DNA of 64,000 nt from Morchella semilibera. Its lineage: Eukaryota; Ascomycota; Pezizomycetes; Pezizales; Morchellaceae. Each line of letters begins with the position of its first letter. Position 1 is the first letter of the stretch. Position numbers and translations under genes: made by a program. Where the stretch lies: the NCBI GenBank assembly GCA_009192285.1, contig CM018604.1, positions 4,187,746-4,251,745 on the forward strand, written 5' to 3'. Under the pieces are notes generated by a model. That model searched no databases and was not told the origin of the DNA. It saw only the letters and a program-made list of their open reading frames with translations. Shown here in pieces: positions 48,983-59,753 of this stretch.

Positions 48983-51900
48983 ATGGGTGTTCCAAAGTTC
49001 TTCAGATGGATGTCCGAGCGCTATCCTACGATATCTCAGCTTATCGCTGAGAACCGTATTCCTGAGTTTGATTGTCTTTACGTATGAAAGAAGCTTCCTT
49101 GCTTTTCGATTGACAGAGCTCGATGCTGATTTCTTGTTGGTGGCAATAGTTGGATATGAATGGTATCATCCACAACTGTACTCACAGCGACTCTGATAGT
49201 CCGACCTTCCGCATGACAGAAGAGAAGATGTTCCTCGCCATATTCAATTATATTGAACATTTGTTCGGAAAAATTAAGCCTAAGAAGGTGTTCTTCATGG
49301 CTATTGATGGGGTCGCTCCCCGAGCGAAGATGAACCAGCAGCGTGCCCGACGATTCAGAACAGCTTTAGATGCAGAAAATGCGAGACTCAAGGCAATCAG
49401 AGAAGGGGTAGAGATGCCCAAAGAGGCTGCCTTTGATAGCAACTGCATTACTCCGGGTCAGTGACAGGATTCCTGGTTACAAGGCTTAGAGCTTTACGGC
49501 TAACAACATCATAGGTACCGAGTTTATGGCTCGGTTGACTACACAGCTTAAATATTTTATCAGCAAAAAGGTATCTGAGGATATCGACTGGCAATGCGTG
49601 GATGTGATTCTCTCTGGTCATGAGGTTCCCGGAGAAGGAGAACATAAAATCATGGAGTTCATCCGCCTGGCAAAGGCGCAACCTGACTATAATCCAAACG
49701 TTCGTCACTGTTTATACGGACTCGATGCGGATCTTATTATGCTGGGACTCTTGTCCCATGACCCTCACTTCTGTCTTCTCAGAGAAGAAGTAACCTTCGG
49801 CCGGACAAAGGCGAAATCGAAGGAACTAGAGCATCAGAATTTTTTTCTTATGCATCTCAGCGTTGTCCGCGAATACTTAGAACACGAGTTCCAGGAGTTG
49901 AAGGAACCAGGCGCTTTGAGCTTTCCGTATGATATGGAACGAGTCATAGATGATTTCATTTTACTAGCGTTTTTTGTTGGTAACGATTTTTTGCCCAACT
50001 TACCTAATCTACACATTAACGAGGGCGCACTTGCCCTTCAATTCAAGGTCTATAAGGACATTTTGAAGAAGAGCACCGGATACATCAACGAGCACGGCGT
50101 CATTAATTTGGAGCGGCTGAAGTTGTTGTTGCAGGAACTTTCGGTGTATGAGAAGGACTTTTTTGAAGCAGAGGTTTCTGACGCAAACTGGCTCAAGGGT
50201 AAGCAAAGAGGTCATCTAGAAGCACTCGAACAGTCCAAGAAACAGAAAAAAGGAAAGCTTGTCATTACGACAGAGCAAAAGGATATATATAGAAAGATTA
50301 AAAAATGGCTCGAAAGTAGACGGAAGGGGAAGGGCTCAAGGGTGTTCAATATCCCTGCAAACTACTCAGCAGCTGATAGGAAGTTCGTCGAGGAACTTGC
50401 CGCGTCGTTGCGGTTGAATTGCCAGAGAGTTGAAAATGAGCAGGAGGAATTACACCTGCAGTTAAGCCATTATCCCGATGAGGAAGGCGAAGGCGGATCC
50501 GATGACGAAGAAGAGGAGGGTCAGATTGCTCTTTTAAGAGTGTTCAAGACTTATGATAAAGCATCGGTAGTGGATGTATCAACAGATGATGCGAAGGAGG
50601 TGATGCAGAAGAAATATGACGCTTTGTTTTATAAATGGAAAGATGACTATTACAAGGTAGGTACCTTTTTCACTTTATCTGGGGTAATTGGTATCTAAAA
50701 TTACATTGTGTAGGAAAAACTTGGATTTGGTCTAGAAGACGAACAAGAGATGAGAGATTTGACGGAGAACTACATTGAAGGTCTTCAATGGGTGCTTTAT
50801 TACTATTACAGGGGTGTAGCATCGTGGCCGTGGTTCTACCGCTACCACTATTCCCCAAAGATTTCCGATATTCACAAAGGTCTTGGTGCAAACCTGAATT
50901 TTAAGCTCGGAACACCGTTTAAACCTTACGAACAATTGATGGGAGTTCTTCCCGACAGATCAAAGTCGATTGTACCGGAAGCCTATCATGTAAGAGGCAT
51001 TGCATCGTCTCCGATAAACTGGACTAATATATTTTGCTCTCTAGGCATTAATGACTAATGAGAAGTCACCCATCATCGATTTTTACCCTCGGGAATTCGA
51101 ACTTGATATGAACGGCAAAAAGATGGAATGGGAAGCTGTCGTCAAAATTCCTTTCATTGACGAGTCCCGACTCATTCCCGCTATGCGAAGCGTAGAGCAT
51201 CTACTGACACCACGTGAGAGAGAACGCAACAGCTTCGGTATCACACTGAAGTTCTCCTACTCCCCAAGTGTTGATGAACTGTACCCGAGTAGTATGCCTG
51301 GTATTTTTCCAGATATCTCACACTGTCGCTGCGTGCTCAATGTATTTGAGCTACCCACGTTAGATGGACTGGATATCATTGTGGGATTGTGTCCTGGTGC
51401 CAATATCGGACTGGCATCACTTGCTGGATTCCCAAGTTTGAAGGTTTTAAAACATAGCGCGAGCTTGGAGTATCACGGAGTCAATGTTTTCCAGCAAGAT
51501 AGTAGGAATGAGAGTATGGTTTTGAGGTTGGAGAATGCGTATGAGGGTGGGAAGTTAGAGGTTGCGAAGCAAAAGCTGGGCAAGAGAGTATATGTTGGTA
51601 CGTGTTATCTTGCAACCTTTGGCGAATTGTGTTAATGATATCTCAGGATACCCATTTTTGCAGGAGGCGAAGGTCACTGCAATTTCAGATGAGTTATTCA
51701 AGTACCAACTCTCTGATAGTCAAATCATGCCCATTCCTCATAGCCCGTATGAAATCGAGGCATGGAGAAAGAAGGCAGATAGAATGGAGAGCAACTATAG
51801 CAAGAGAATGGGAATTGTCATTGGCCCCGTTGAAGTAGTCGTTCACACTAGTGTTCTCAAGGGGCTAAAGAGAACCGATGACGGTGCTATGGTTAAGGAG

Positions 51901-53627
51901 TACGCAATAGTTCCTGGGATCGAGACGGACTACGCTGCACAGACAGTTGTGGATGAAGTATTGAACGAGGATACAAGATTCGTAGAAAAGGAACCTCTTC
52001 CGATTGCTGAAGAGTTCCCGGAGGGCTCAAGGGCTTTTTTCTTGGGAGAATTCAATTTTGGGAGGCCACTGGAAGTTATTAGACATCATCCAGAAAACAA
52101 GGTTGATGTTTGGATTCATATCATGGTAAAGACCCGAAAGACCCCTATGATAAGATAATAGTTATTAACATAAACCAGAAAGGAAAAGAGCCTGACTTCG
52201 GTCAACAAATCGCGCTTAAGGCAGAACAAACAAGTTCCTACTTTCCATCTTATGCCGTCGCTCGCCAGCTCGGCCTCAACCCTCTTGTCCTAAGTAAAAT
52301 TACATCTTCATTTTCTGTTACAGTTGATGAGCAACGTTGCAACCTTGGTCTCAATCTCAAGTTTGAAGCTAAGAAGCTTAAGGTTCTTGGCTACTCCCGC
52401 CGCGGAGATTCAGGATGGGAATTCTCGACGAAGGCAATTGAACTTCTTAGAGAATATATGGGGAAATTCCCGGCTTTCTTCCAAGGAGTGATGAGGAATC
52501 CCCACGGGGATATCTACACTGATACTGACTTCTTTAAACCCTCTGAGAGCAAAGTAAGAATCAAGGAGATTCTCGACTGGCTGAAGAGTATTCAAATCAG
52601 ATCCTTTGAGAAAGTCCCGTTAGAAGCGCAACAACTCGATTCAGATGTTGTCAAGGAGATTGAGAAAGCAGCCGATACCTACCTTGCCTCCAACCAAGGA
52701 AGCGAGTTTAAGCGCATTAAAAAGGTTCCTAGAAGGGCTCTTCTTAAGCCCAGCGATGCAGAACACAGGCTTCAAAACCAATGGTTCGCCATCGGGGATC
52801 GTGTCATCTACGTTCAAGATTCTGGAAAGGTCCCAATTGCAACCCGTGGTACCGTTGTCGGGTTGACACGAACTTCTAGAGCGATGCTACTTGATGTTGT
52901 TTTCGATGCTACTTTTATGTCTGGTACCACTTTAAGTGAACGGTGCTCCCCCTTCCGCGGGATGACAGTACCAACTTCGTCTGTACTGAACTTAACCAAC
53001 CGTCAACTCATTGCCAACTCAAAGGCCAGCGCTGAAAAGAATCCAACTCCTATACCTGAGCCTCTCTCTGCATTGGTAACCAACTCCAACGGCCGCGCCC
53101 TCCCAACCGAAGGCCTTAGACCAGCACAGATTCCAGGGCAATTGATGAGCTCATTTAGTAGTGCTGTCCAAGGCACAAATGGAAACAGCCGTGGGGGTCG
53201 TGGAGGCCGCGGTAGCCGTAGTGGCAATCACACCCCTGATGGGGTCAATGGTAGAGGTGGAAGCGGAGGATCTCCGCGAGGACCCACAAACATGACTATG
53301 AGGGGAGGTCCCCCAGTTATTATGCAAAGGCCACAACACCAGAACCAGCCTCAGCCAAATGGACCTAATGGTCAAGGGTTCCAGCACCGTGGTCAGCAGC
53401 AACAGCAGCAGCAACAAAGCGGAAAAGATGAGCAGGGCGGGCAACCTCAGGCTGGTAGGGGAGCCTATAATAATGTTCCACCGCCAGCCGTATTGAATGC
53501 TCGCGGAGGAGGGGGGAGAGGGAGAGGGAGAGGAGGAAGAGGGAGAGGGAGAGGAGGTGATAGGGGAGACAGAGGAAATTCGGGGAGTAGGACTACAACG
53601 CCCGTCTCAGTCGGGGAGTCGCAGTAG
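48983..53627 (+). CDS. XRN1: 5'-3' exoribonuclease 1 (cytoplasmic)
   Basis: Degrades decapped 5'-monophosphate mRNA in the cytoplasm. Seven exons (48983-49081, 49150-49456, 49515-50656, 50714-50989, 51045-51597, 51647-52125 and 52179-53627; introns 49-68 nt) give 1434 aa. The start MGVPKFFRWMSERYP is the Xrn signature. Metal-binding acids fall where expected: Asp35 (LDMNGIIHNC), Asp86 (FMAIDGVAPRAK), Glu176 and Glu178 (PGEGEHKIMEF), Asp206 and Asp208 (GLDADLIML), and Asp293 (VGNDFLPNLP). The D1-D4/SH3-like middle is present (LGLNPLVLSKITSSF, LGLNLKFEAKKLKVLGYSR). The tail is low-complexity: RGG-like, polyglutamine and GRGRG repeats. The Xrn1-type length and middle domains, not Rat1, set the identity. 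At 52126 the frame seems to break, but a 53-nt intron (GTAAAG, branch TATTAAC, ACCAG) restores it. Confidence 0.95.
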
Positions 53628-54407
53628 TATAGATGTACCTACATAGTGAAAATCCCTTCCGATTAATATGGCGTAATTACCTAATTAACGGGGACAAGTT
53701 AGACTATATGGGAAGTGTTTATTACATATAGGTGATATGAGAGGGCTATTACTATCTAATTTAACAATGGAAAGGAATTTTGTAGTTGTCTAGCTCTTTG
53801 ACCGGTGCTACTACATACATATATATCTAAATACATACTGTACTTACGTGTGCGTCGTGTGGTCTTCATACCACATCACTCGATCCGCTGACTTAGATAC
53901 GTGGTAGCCGCGTAATACGGCAAATGGTAATTTTGTGACCAGGATTATGGTTGGGCTGGGCTGGGTTGGGGGAGTAATAATATGCAGGGATTCCTTGCTT
54001 GCTTAATTTTTTCCCCCTAACAGGTGTAGGTACATACATGTACTAATGTACTATATGTAGATGCTCTTGATATGAAAGTTGAGATGGGATTAGTGTTTGG
54101 GTGGCTGTGGGCGAATTGTGGTAGCGAAACACCACTTTGTGTTCTTGAAACCTTATTTTTTTTATGGCGCTTTTGTGTCGGTCGCCATCCACGGAGAAAA
54201 AAAGGTATTGGTCGATGGTTAGTACAAGTACTTTACATGTATGTAGGACGCGTATGCAGGGTCCTGGACTAGAGTAGAGTAGAGCACACTCCACTCTACT
54301 CTACATGTATGTATATGTGTACCTACATGAACCTATGACGGCTAACAGACATGGATGTCGGGGGATAGGGTGGAGAAAATTTATCAGTGATCGTGAAACT
54401 TGGTTAG

Positions 54408-54450
54408 GAGGAGGAGGAGGAGGAGGGGCCCCGGGGGGGGGGGGGGGGGG
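54408..54450. repeat. (GGA)n followed by an 18-base G homopolymer
   Basis: GGA triplets run into GGCCCC and then eighteen consecutive G (54433-54450), the longest G run in the window. Length is likely unstable and prone to sequencing error. Confidence 0.9.
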
Positions 54451-55149
54451 CGCGATCTGAATACTGAGGGTGAGACAACCTGGGTAGTATAATCAGCATT
54501 CTCAGGTTCTGATTTTAATGCCGGGATCCGGAAGCTGTGATCCTACTTTTTGTCTGTAGTCTCTTCACGAGATCGTGTTTCTTGATCTGGTTTGTTCGCG
54601 GCGTGATCGTTCTGCCTGTTCTCAAGAGGCGCCTATGATACGAGTTCCTAGGCGGGGATCCGGAAAAGATACCTAGGTAAGTTGTAAATTGGGTACCTTG
54701 TCCGACTGCTGCCTTCCCCCTCCCCCCCCGGATAAGTACCTCTACTAAAAAGTGTTACTATGGTCATACCTGCCCACTCATCCCTTTGGTGGTGTTTCAG
54801 AAACCGTAAAAGGGAAGCTGTGAATGCGTGGTGTTTGTGGCAAGCGATCCAAGGGATGTCCCCTGCCTTGAGAGGGGGGGTATGTTTGTGTGCGCCCTTC
54901 CCTGCCCGGCTGAGATGGGGTCGAAGGCAGTGGGTCTATATATCTACATAAGCCGGCCCCAAGGGTTTTCGATTGAATTCTGTTGTTTCTCTTAATATAC
55001 GTTTTTTTTTGTGCTCATTGATCGATCGGAGTTACCTACTACCTTACCTACGCCCTCTATTTACACTACAGAATTATCTTTGCGATTTATATAAGTCGCA
55101 ATAGGCATCGTTGCAGTATTCGTCTACGTAACAGCTACGGGCGTCCACA

Positions 55150-55156
55150 TATATAA
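55150..55156 (+). promoter_or_regulatory. Probable TATA box of the GPI-type protein gene
   Basis: TATATAA lies 92 bp before the ATG at 55242, with a C/A-rich leader (CTCCACAAACAACTCC) between them, a typical strong fungal promoter layout. A second TATATAA-like sequence (TTTATATAAG) is near 55087. Confidence 0.5.
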
Positions 55157-55241
55157 CAACTTCATCCCTCGAGTCGATTGCTAAAAACCATCTCCACAAA
55201 CAACTCCCCGAATAAAAAAAAACCCCCCACAGGCCATCGAA

Positions 55242-55655
55242 ATGCAGTTCCTCCCCCTCATCCTAACCTTCGCGGCCGCACTTTCTGCAGCCCAGGCTCA
55301 AAATGCAACTACCACCTGGTCTAATACCACTGCATCAACCACCCCCACTACCACCCTCCCTGCGACCACGGCAGTAGCAAATACTACCTCTACCGCCCGT
55401 AACACTACTGTCGTGACTTCATTCAAGACTAGCGTTCACACTGCATCCGCTACAGGCGGAAACCTTTCTACTACGGCGACAACTGTAGTTGTTGTTGGAT
55501 CAAGCACTCCTGCGGCATCGGCATCCGCGAGTACCACCGCTGCAAGCGAGTTGGTAGGCAATGGAAACGGGGCTGGCGAGCTTGGAAAGGTTGGAGGTTC
55601 AATGGGCGCGTTTGCGATTGCATTGGCAGTTGTGATGGTGGGACACATGCTGTAG
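55242..55655 (+). CDS. Small Ser/Thr-rich secreted protein, probably GPI-anchored
   Basis: A single 137-aa exon. MQFLPLILTFAAALSAAQAQ is a signal peptide, with cleavage likely after AQA. The body is about half Thr, Ser and Ala, with several N-glycosylation sequons (NATT, NTTA, NTTS, NTTV, NLST), so heavy O- and N-mannosylation is expected. After a Gly/Asn linker (ELVGNGNGAGELGK) the chain ends in a hydrophobic tail, MGAFAIALAVVMVGHML, preceded by small residues (VGGS), which fits a GPI attachment signal. No catalytic domain; likely a cell-wall or plasma-membrane surface protein. A T10/A15 stretch directly downstream (55684-55709) may mark the 3' UTR. Confidence 0.8.
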   Translation: MQFLPLILTFAAALSAAQAQNATTTWSNTTASTTPTTTLPATTAVANTTSTARNTTVVTSFKTSVHTASATGGNLSTTATTVVVVGSSTPAASASASTTAASELVGNGNGAGELGKVGGSMGAFAIALAVVMVGHML

Positions 55656-57020
55656 ATGGTTTGGAGGGGAAATCAACAGAACTTTTTTTTTTTAAAAAAA
55701 AAAAAAAAAGAAGAAAAAATTGTTTTACTAGGCCGAAGCCCTAGTTAAGTTGTGTATAAATCGATAGGCTGGGTTTTTTTCTAATGATTAATGGCTGAGT
55801 TCCTTTCATTTTCTCTTCTGGATCATAGAGGGGGATTGGATTGGTAGCTGTCGAGTGTAGTGTATAAAGATGGGTTTCTTTTTTGTATTAACTGGCGCTT
55901 CTTGGAATTTACTAAATTTCTTTGCTTTTTCTTACTATATGCGAGGTCGTTATCTTTATGTCTCGGCACACATTGCTAGAGCAGGCTTTGCGGCTCCCAA
56001 GAAACTGCCAAGGAGGGCACACGGTGCACTTTGAGACGTCAGTATCGCAGCTACAATAATCGAGCAGCGGTAACAAGAGCCTCGGATGTAAGACAAGCTG
56101 GACAATCCAATTACATATACTTATGGCCCCTTGGCTTATGCTCATGAGTGTGGGTGGTGGCTGGTGCGTAGTGGTAATGATGGACCTGGTTTTATGGTGG
56201 GGGTACATCTACTGCTGCCCGTGTATGGGTACGCGGGCTATGTATATCGTCCCTTCGTTTGTCGATTGCTGCCCCCTATAATAGAGGAATTATATTCGTA
56301 TGGGGAACAACGAGATCGAGATCTGTTAGTAAAGCCACACTAGTTTTGTTTTTTCTTGGGGGGTGCAGCATTTGATTGACAGACGAAGGGATACCAGGCT
56401 GGTTTATTATCGTGTACTAAGGAGCGAGAAACATGATAGGTGTGGTTGGTGGGGCTCAATGAATAAATCAATCAATCAATCGCTGGTTGGTGGGGCTGAG
56501 TTATCGAGTGATTATTGGTGAAGGCGAGGTCGAGTGATTTTTTTTTGGTTTACATCATTAATTGTATCCAGCCCTAAGGCTATGACAATATCGCACCGCC
56601 CCAGAACTTCGAGTGAGATACAATAGAGTGATCTGGCCAATCCATGTTTTTCGATTTTTACGCCAAAAACTATCGCCAAGAACTAAATATTTAGATTCAG
56701 AGGTTGACCAAGTCACTCTAATGCCCGGCTCGGACGGGACGGGTTGTGCTGAGGCTGGCAAAAACCTGTACTTATTGTTCGCCACCGTCTTGCCCCTCTT
56801 TCACTGATATCAGGATATGTATGTTGTTCTTTTACACCTTGCTATTCAACCTCAACGGAAGCCAACAAGTATACTCAAAACCTTGCTTTTCTACCCACTT
56901 CGTTATATGCCTGATCGTTCACGCCCCTCAAGTCTCCAGGCCGAACCTTACGATTTTAACTTTAATTGATCTCTCTTACGAGCTACACCAATAAGCCGCG
57001 AGGATATCATCATTGCATAA
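55656..57020. other. Gene-free spacer
   Basis: It holds an adjacent T-run/A-run at 55684-55709, the second copy of the 20-bp dispersed repeat (56321-56340) and a small duplication of GGTTGGTGGGGCT at about 56446 and 56486, flanking CAAT tandem repeats. ORFs are short and featureless. Confidence 0.5.
56321..56340. repeat. Dispersed repeat, copy 2
   Basis: Identical 20-mer to 21080-21099 on the same strand, with looser similarity beyond its edges. Confidence 0.7.
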
Positions 57021-59753
57021 ATGTCAATTAACCATGACCCCGGATACAGGCCTGATACAGGGGTTCGCTTTAATGGCTCCAAGAATTGCAGCCTATCTTC
57101 ATCAGAACCTGTTTATAGTTTCAACTCGGAAGTTGCTCTCCCAACACTTGCCCCGGAGAGCATCATGAAGATATTGATCAAGTGTATCGATGCATTGCCA
57201 TTTTCGGAGTGCGGGTGTGTTCATCTCATTTCGCTCTTTTGGGTCGTAACTGACCATGTAGGTCTATCAAACACAAACTGCTGGTTGAGGAGCTTTGTAC
57301 CTTTGTTGAAGACATTGATAGTATCCATTACGACACAGGGGGCGAAAGCCTTAGATCCAAGCTGATGAAGCTAGTTGATGGGTTTAATCATTGGGCTCCG
57401 AGACCTCCTATGAGGTCTTCAAAGCTAAAGAGTGTTGAAAAACCACCAGGGGTATTTTCGATCATCGAGAGCCCTAGTGACCTATCGAGACCCTTAGTAT
57501 GTCCTTTTTTTGGTGTTGGTTTATAATCTCTATTTATTAATATTCTTAAGGTTTTCTATTATCCTTTAAAAGGCGAACCTTCAATTGAGAAAGCTTTTCT
57601 TACAATTGAGTCGGCTGCTCATCCCGTGCGATATGAGTCCGTTTGGAAGGGGCTTACCAGTACTTGGGCCGAGGATATTTGGAAATTATATAAGGCCACA
57701 GAGCAGGTTCTTGTCAACGAAGCTGAAGAGTCCCCCCAAGCACGTCCATACACCTGCAAAAAGGATAAATTACTTTTGGGTTTATACCAGCGGGACCTCG
57801 CTCTGAGCATTGAGCCCATTTGGTCAGGGTTTGAAGAGCAATTTTTGAGTACCTGCACATCCCTTCGCTCGATTCAAACTACCATGGAAAAGGCAGATAG
57901 GTTTCTTCCGGAACGTTTTTACAAGTTCGACTTTGAGAACTGTGGCGGTTGGGAAGCATATAGATTTTGCCGTTCCATGCGTCAGATTGTGGTCCCTATT
58001 GAGCAAACCGTTGGTATCATTTCTGGGGAAAAGGTCACAATAAAACCCTTGCTCTGGGACCCGCATCAAGTCTATAATTCTCTGAAAGCGAAGACAACCT
58101 GGGGTCTCTACCCTACATACCTTGAATGGGACGAGAAGACCGAGAGCTTTACTGGAGCTATAAAACTTGCGTCAAACTTCCCAGAACGTACCCACGTGGA
58201 CGTTCGCTGCGACATCTATGCAAGAACCTCTGAAACCCTTCCAGGGAAAGTTAGATTTGAAACGACCTTGAAATCATTTATTACTTTGCGTGTGTATGTT
58301 CCTGCCTACAGAGCGCCGGGAGCAGCCCTCCCCAAATCCGAGAAAACTACAAATTACGATCCCTTATTATCCTCAAACACATATGATAAAGAATCTATGT
58401 CAGATCAAGTTGTTCAGCACAAGGCTTTCAAGTTTTTGCAAAACCCATGTCACTCGCCGTTGAAATTAACCGTTTTTGGAGCGCAGGACGAGAAGACATC
58501 AATCTCGTTGAATGAAACCCCTCATGACAATGACAGGTGTATTTCGATGGACCCTGTGGTTAATAGCGGTTACGGTGGTACCACTCCCATGTTCAAACAG
58601 CGAAAGGTTATACATGAAAGTGAAGGCATTCTTTCGTTGCGTTGGGACCCCGAGCAGTGGTTGAGCGTCATTTTTCGCGTCGAGCCTGAGGGTGGGGTTG
58701 AATGGAGATCCTTAAGTAACTGGGAGATTATGTCAAGAAAATCCGAAGGTGATTTGACTGGGAGTGATGATTCAGTTGAAAATGGCGAAGAATCACTAGA
58801 GAATAACTTGGAGCAGATTCAATACGTATGTTTATCCTACTTGCATAGCAAAATCTTGGCTGGAAAACTGATACAAAGCATTTCCAGGAAGGAGATAATC
58901 TCACCCTCGGCTTAGAAGTTGAACTAGTGTTAACAAAAGGGATTGGCCGTTCGGGGTATCAAGTTTACGAAGAAATATCCGCTATTTTTAACGAGCTACC
59001 GAGTGTCAAGGTGCAATCAATAGTGACAAACAAGCCTAACTCATTTGGTTCGGCCATATTCTCAGCGGATGCAGAAATGAAGGACAGGATGCTTGGGAAT
59101 GAGAACTTCTTTGAAGGGCACGGATATCTAGGAATGGGTATCGAAAAGCAGCGATGCATCCAGTGGAGGAAAATGACATTGCCCAAAATCCTGAATTCGT
59201 TGCGAATATTTAATGATGATATCGAGGATATCATCACGATATCGGTGCATATCGGAAAGAAAGGGGGTATAATCTCCAGGAAGTAAAGCGTATTGCAAAG
59301 GCAATCATAATTTTTGGTGATCTCCTTGACTACACTAGGCAAATGCGTGATGAAAGCGAGCAACCTATTTCCCCTGACTTTGGATCTAGTCGGCACAATC
59401 CATGTTCGAAAGGTCTCACAACAACAGAACACGTCGATTTAATGGATAAGGCCACATCTCTCGGTGATGTTACGAAAATCATGAATCCTGAGTATCATGA
59501 TGTCGAAGAGTATAGGTTTAACTTTTCTAAACTGAAAAGCCAAGGGACAATCGTATGGACACAATCGATTTCAAAAGATGTAATTGGTGGCATCACTGGA
59601 CTTATCGCCGGGATGCTCTCAATAACCACTGCAGCGATGACCCTTGAGGATGCACACTTTACTGAATTGGCCAAGTATGAAGCAAGTTGGGACAACCTCT
59701 CGCTGCTCCTCGAAAACAACCGGAATGGCATTGCAAAATTGAAGTCCGAATAA
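57021..59753 (+). CDS. Large protein of unknown family with a late reading-frame discontinuity
   Basis: Exons 57021-57214, 57262-57496, 57551-58825 and 58888 onward join at GTGTGT...TGTAG (47 nt), GTATGT...TTAAG (54 nt) and GTATGT...TCCAG (62 nt), all in frame. The product begins MSINHDPGYRPDTGVRF and is mixed, without signal peptide. Near its C-terminus lies a hydrophobic stretch, VIGGITGLIAGMLSITTAAM, that could be one membrane or amphipathic segment. I see no known domain. The frame from 58888 stops at 59286, but from about 59268 another frame runs EVKRIAKAIIIFGDLLDYTR on to a stop at 59753 and looks like the real continuation. A missing base in the G5 run 59263-59267, or a 35-nt intron 59245-59279 (GTGCAT...TCCAG, phase 0), would join them. 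With one extra G the protein would be 856 aa. It is probably lineage-restricted. Confidence 0.6.

Larger units (their letters stand above)
53628..55241. other. Spacer between XRN1 and the GPI-type protein gene
   Basis: It contains TACATGTA sites (about 54034, 54234, 54302), a TAGAG/CTCTA imperfect hairpin at about 54272-54304, a (GGA)n tract at 54408-54426 and an 18-base G run at 54433-54450. The right end is a promoter with TATATAA at 55150. No ORF recognised. Confidence 0.55.

Noticed and set aside
52101-52180. Apparent frameshift inside XRN1 (two overlapping ORFs)
   Set aside because: A 53-nt intron 52126-52178 with GTAAAG donor, TATTAAC branch and ACCAG acceptor joins WIHIM to KGKEPDFGQQ in frame, so no frameshift is needed.
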